Positions 14,896 through 15,927 of a stretch of DNA of 15,927 nucleotides are shown piece after piece. The notes beneath the pieces were generated by a model that had not been told where the DNA came from, searched no databases, and worked only from the letters and a program-made list of their open reading frames with translations. Position 1 is the first letter of the stretch. Every line of letters begins with the position of its first letter. The position numbers were made by a program, and so were the translations under genes. The stretch comes from Acidobacteria bacterium UBA2999 (GTDB taxonomy: Bacteria; Acidobacteriota; Vicinamibacteria; Vicinamibacterales; UBA2999), in contig DDZV01000004.1 of NCBI GenBank assembly GCA_002346475.1, forward strand, positions 34,314 through 50,240. Direction: 5' to 3'.

Positions 14896-15927
14896 TTAAG
14901 ATCGATGGCCAATCGCAGCGTAGTCGAGATTCGTGAAAAGTAGATTGTTAATTTTTTCGACATTCGCGTTTAATGTTTCCACCCAAACTTGTTCTATTGG
15001 CGTCGCATTACCCATTTTAATAGTCTGCAACTTATCGTTGTCAGGATATGGAGCACGATAGCGAATCTCGACAGAATGGAATCCAGTCGCTACGAGCAGA
15101 TATTTTAAAGTGTCCGGGTGTAATGGGCGAACGTGTGTAATGTCTCTAATATAACTCTCGAAGAAAGCAAACCAGCACGCTGGGTTAATTGTTTCAAGAA
15201 CAATCGGTGCTCCAGAACGAAGTTTAAGAAAAGCTATGTCTAGTAAGGTCATGAGATACGACGGTGGCAGGTGTTCTACAACCTGCGCAGCAAGTAGTCC
15301 ACCAAGGGAGCCGTCTGGCAAGGCACGCAGGTAATCTAGCGCGTCCGCTTCTGTAGCGTCTAAGCCGTTTTCCTTACACGTTTTTACCATTGCACGATTC
15401 GAGTCAACCCCACTGCCGCTGATACCTTTCTCACGAAGAAGATCAAGAAACTCGCCACGACCACAACCGATATCCAGGACATTCGCACTGTTTGTAAAGA
15501 CCGGGAGGTACTCAGAAAGCCGATTACGGATATCTTTCTGAGATCCCCGAAACTGGTCTTCGAACCCAAGGTACTTATAGCTGTCGAGTTGGTTATTACT
15601 GAGTGCCTGATTACTGGATTCTGAGGCAGTCTTTTTCGGGGTTGTCTTTCTTTTTGGTGATATTGAACGGGATCTTACTTGTTGTTTTAGGATTTGCATA
15701 CCCTGGTGTAATGCGCCAATGGATGTAAGTAATTCGTCGTGGGATTTACGTAATTCGTTGTGGTTTTCTACGAGGGTGTTTGTGGCGGCATCAAGGCGTC
15801 GTTCGCGTGCCTGAATTGTCTCACGATAGAGTTGAGCCTCATTAGTAATACGATGTGTTTCATTAATAGACTGCTGTGTTTTATCAATAGACTGCTGTAT
15901 TTCATTAGTATAGATATCGAAAGACTT
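14896..15927 (-). CDS. SAM-dependent methyltransferase with N-terminal coiled coil (5' truncated at right edge)
   Basis: Reading the minus strand from the right edge, the frame is open for 76 codons before the Met at 15699, so the gene begins beyond the window and that Met is internal. The visible product is 343 residues. Residues 1-80 (15927 to about 15690) are polar and heptad-like, with IQQSIDKTQQSINETHRITNEAQ and later LVENHNELRKSHDELLTSI: a coiled coil. A basic/Ser-Thr linker (RSRSISPKRKTTPKKT) follows. Then comes a class I methyltransferase: NVLDIGCGRGEFLDLL (about 149-164), GSGVDSNRAMV, EADALDYL, SLGGLLAAQVVEHLPPSYL, and APIVLETINPACWFAFFESY with THVRPLHPDTLKYLL. The conserved glycine-rich SAM loop is intact. 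Relatives sit in polysaccharide loci and may methylate a sugar. It is convergent with the Wzy-type gene across a 53-base gap that shows no terminator hairpin. Confidence 0.85.
   Translation of the reverse strand, partial: KSFDIYTNEIQQSIDKTQQSINETHRITNEAQLYRETIQARERRLDAATNTLVENHNELRKSHDELLTSIGALHQGMQILKQQVRSRSISPKRKTTPKKTASESSNQALSNNQLDSYKYLGFEDQFRGSQKDIRNRLSEYLPVFTNSANVLDIGCGRGEFLDLLREKGISGSGVDSNRAMVKTCKENGLDATEADALDYLRALPDGSLGGLLAAQVVEHLPPSYLMTLLDIAFLKLRSGAPIVLETINPACWFAFFESYIRDITHVRPLHPDTLKYLLVATGFHSVEIRYRAPYPDNDKLQTIKMGNATPIEQVWVETLNANVEKINNLLFTNLDYAAIGHRS
15865..15898 (-). repeat. 21-base spaced direct repeat encoding a heptad
   Basis: AATAGACTGCTGT occurs at 15865-15877 and again at 15886-15898, exactly 21 bases apart. 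On the coding (minus) strand this gives successive QQSI-containing heptads (QQSIDKT, QQSINET), which supports the coiled-coil assignment and suggests recent duplication of one heptad. Confidence 0.7.

Noticed and set aside
14896..15699. Complete 267-residue methyltransferase starting at 15699
   Set aside because: The minus-strand frame stays open to the right edge and encodes coherent coiled-coil heptads, so that Met is internal and the gene is truncated by the window.
1..15927. Mobile elements, CRISPR arrays, tRNA/rRNA genes, toxin-antitoxin or phage-defence genes
   Set aside because: No transposase or integrase motif, regular repeat-spacer pattern, or RNA-gene signature was seen; every long frame is a metabolic or glycan-assembly gene.

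Overview
The window is part of a chromosomal cell-surface polysaccharide locus (O-antigen, capsule or exopolysaccharide type). It probably comes from an uncultured Gram-negative bacterium. The base composition is visibly below 50% G+C, with T/A-rich third codon positions. Genes are tightly packed and several use GTG starts. Very few have a convincing Shine-Dalgarno sequence. There are no tRNAs, rRNAs, CRISPR arrays, insertion sequences or phage genes. The architecture of the O-antigen ligase/polymerase (hydrophobic core plus a C-terminal periplasmic beta-type domain) recalls Acidobacteriota-like genomes, but that is a weak impression and the phylum cannot be fixed from this sequence alone.

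Layout, left to right. Positions 1-3267 (+) hold the 3' end of a transketolase-type gene, a HAD phosphatase and a capsule-synthesis-family glycosyltransferase, joined by two 4-base GTGA stop/start overlaps. Positions 3292-5076 (+) encode a WecA-like phosphoglycosyl transferase fused to a FlaA1/CapD-like membrane plus Rossmann module that lacks the catalytic epimerase domain. Positions 5155-8136 (+) hold one GT4 and two GT2 glycosyltransferases, with overlapping junctions. Positions 8133-9230 (-) encode an LhgO/L2HGDH-family FAD oxidoreductase whose stop codon shares a CTAG palindrome with the stop of the last GT2. A 244-base divergent spacer (9231-9474) contains several inverted repeats. Positions 9475-12670 (+) hold an RmlD-like reductase, GDP-mannose 4,6-dehydratase and a UDP-HexNAc 6-dehydrogenase. 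Positions 12737-14842 (+) encode an O-antigen ligase/polymerase. Positions 14896 to the right edge (-) encode a SAM methyltransferase with an N-terminal coiled-coil stretch that runs off the window.

How it may work together (inference). The WecA-like domain would start a glycan on undecaprenyl phosphate. The GT4, the two GT2 and the capsule-family transferase would extend it. Gmd plus the RmlD-like reductase would supply a GDP-6-deoxyhexose, and the dehydrogenase a UDP-HexNAc uronic acid. The Wzy/WaaL-type protein would polymerise or ligate the units, and the methyltransferase may modify or cap the chain. No Wzx flippase, ABC exporter, Wzz regulator or RmlA/B/C is visible, so the locus continues outside. 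No clearly unprecedented system is present. The items most worth a second look are the WecA-FlaA1 fusion, the coiled-coil methyltransferase, the transketolase/HAD/capsule-transferase trio, and the palindrome that buries the start codon of the GT4 gene.
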